Positions 63,635 to 64,000 of a DNA stretch of 64,000 nt are shown here, in pieces. Numbering within the stretch: the stretch's first letter is position 1; each line of letters starts with the position of its first letter. The notes beneath the pieces were generated by a model, which ran no database searches, was not told where the DNA came from, and saw only the letters and a list, made by a program, of their open reading frames with translations. Origin of the DNA: an uncultured Nostoc sp. Its GTDB lineage: Bacteria > Cyanobacteriota > Cyanobacteriia > Cyanobacteriales > Nostocaceae. The translations under genes were made by a program, and so were the position numbers. Location of the stretch: positions 1-64,000 of the forward strand of contig NZ_CALMFY010000103.1 in NCBI RefSeq assembly GCF_937863485.1, written 5' to 3'.

Positions 63635-63679
63635 GGTTAGTAGTAATAATAATTTTTATTAATAATTATAGTTTAGTAT

Positions 63680-64000
63680 GGCGTTAGCGGAGCTTACGGT
63701 CGGTATCGCTTATGGCAGTTTTCAGTCACCACATAAGACACGCGACGCCGAATAGCCAGCCGTAGGCATCGCCCAAATTTTTTCGTCACTCATTCTTAAT
63801 AGCTGGCGATCGCATCCGACATACCTTAGTTAGTACTCCAAAAAGGTGATGTCTACGACGGGCGTAGCTGCGGCACCTGATATACCCTAGTTATGGATCT
63901 GGCTGTTAGCTGCTTATAGCTTAATTAATTACAGTCATTCCAAGCGGAGCGTACTCCTTCCCTACGAGACGCTACACGAACAAAGAAGCAAGCTACGCGG
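63680..64000. repeat. cluster of dispersed palindromic repeats at the right edge
   Basis: Units such as gcgttagcggagcttacggt (63682), gccagccgtaggcatcgccc (about 63756), gtgatgtctacgacgggcgt (63847) and ttccctacgagacgctacac (63958), then gaagcaagctacgcgg, are the same families seen at 6389, 12433, 12975 and 34640. No gene is visible between the AraC start and the window end. Confidence 0.7.

Noticed and set aside
1-64000. tRNA and rRNA genes
   Set aside because: No cloverleaf-type pattern or rRNA sequence was recognised by eye; a covariance-model scan would settle this.

Overview
The window looks like chromosomal DNA of a filamentous, heterocyst-forming cyanobacterium of the Nostoc type. The evidence is: very frequent GCGATCGC (HIP1) octamers; short tandem and palindromic repeats typical of Nostocales; a HetP-family gene; a ferredoxin-dependent nitrate and nitrite reductase cluster; a carboxysome shell gene; and several protein families restricted to cyanobacteria. 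No rRNA, tRNA, CRISPR array or intact insertion sequence was recognised.

Positions 1-15850 hold an almost complete nitrate-assimilation region. On the minus strand run nirA (ferredoxin-nitrite reductase), nrtP (MFS nitrate/nitrite permease) and narB (ferredoxin-nitrate reductase). Further downstream on the same strand are narM (needed for NarB activity), a PsiE-like gene, a DJ-1/PfpI gene and an FHA-PrsW fusion. Diverging from nirA are a Rieske protein and a HEAT-repeat protein that is probably NirB, then ntcB (LysR activator) and cnaT. Both nirA and ntcB have a perfect NtcA site (GTA-N8-TAC) exactly 22 bases from a TAACTT -10 box. This links the global nitrogen regulator NtcA to the pathway and to its specific activator.

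Positions 15900-30350 are mixed: an LCP cell-wall ligase, a small membrane protein enlarged by repeat DNA, an AI-2E family permease, a serpin next to a subtilisin-like protein lacking catalytic residues, rpe, a HetP homologue, a decayed C39 peptidase ABC exporter, and a GH116 glycosidase. Positions 30350-39600 are accessory: a TRYCO1 protein divergent from a caspase-STAND ATPase, a YefM/YoeB-type toxin-antitoxin pair, a dead Uma2 gene, then uvrA, a DUF6883/DUF4926 pair, a glycine-rich peptide and an orphan HigA-like protein.

Positions 39600-53900 hold a GH10-like hydrolase, uvsE, an alpha/beta hydrolase, a pentapeptide protein, an M3 oligopeptidase, an intact Uma2 gene, an AstE/AspA-family deacylase, an ABC exporter and a DUF6816 protein. 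Positions 54190-58530 carry a lone ccmK paralogue and the conserved phoH / KH / rpsP / ffh block. The right end has a second dead Uma2 gene and an iron-uptake pair: an AMIN-containing TonB-dependent receptor and a PchR-like AraC regulator.

A theme across the window is repeat DNA that invades genes and leaders. A 93-bp MITE-like element sits in the nirA leader. Repeats appear inserted in frame in uvrA, the GH116 gene, the putative nirB and a membrane-protein gene, and a heptamer repeat supplies the ribosome binding site of cnaT. The best candidate for a little-described system is the TRYCO1 / caspase-STAND module at 31002-33629.
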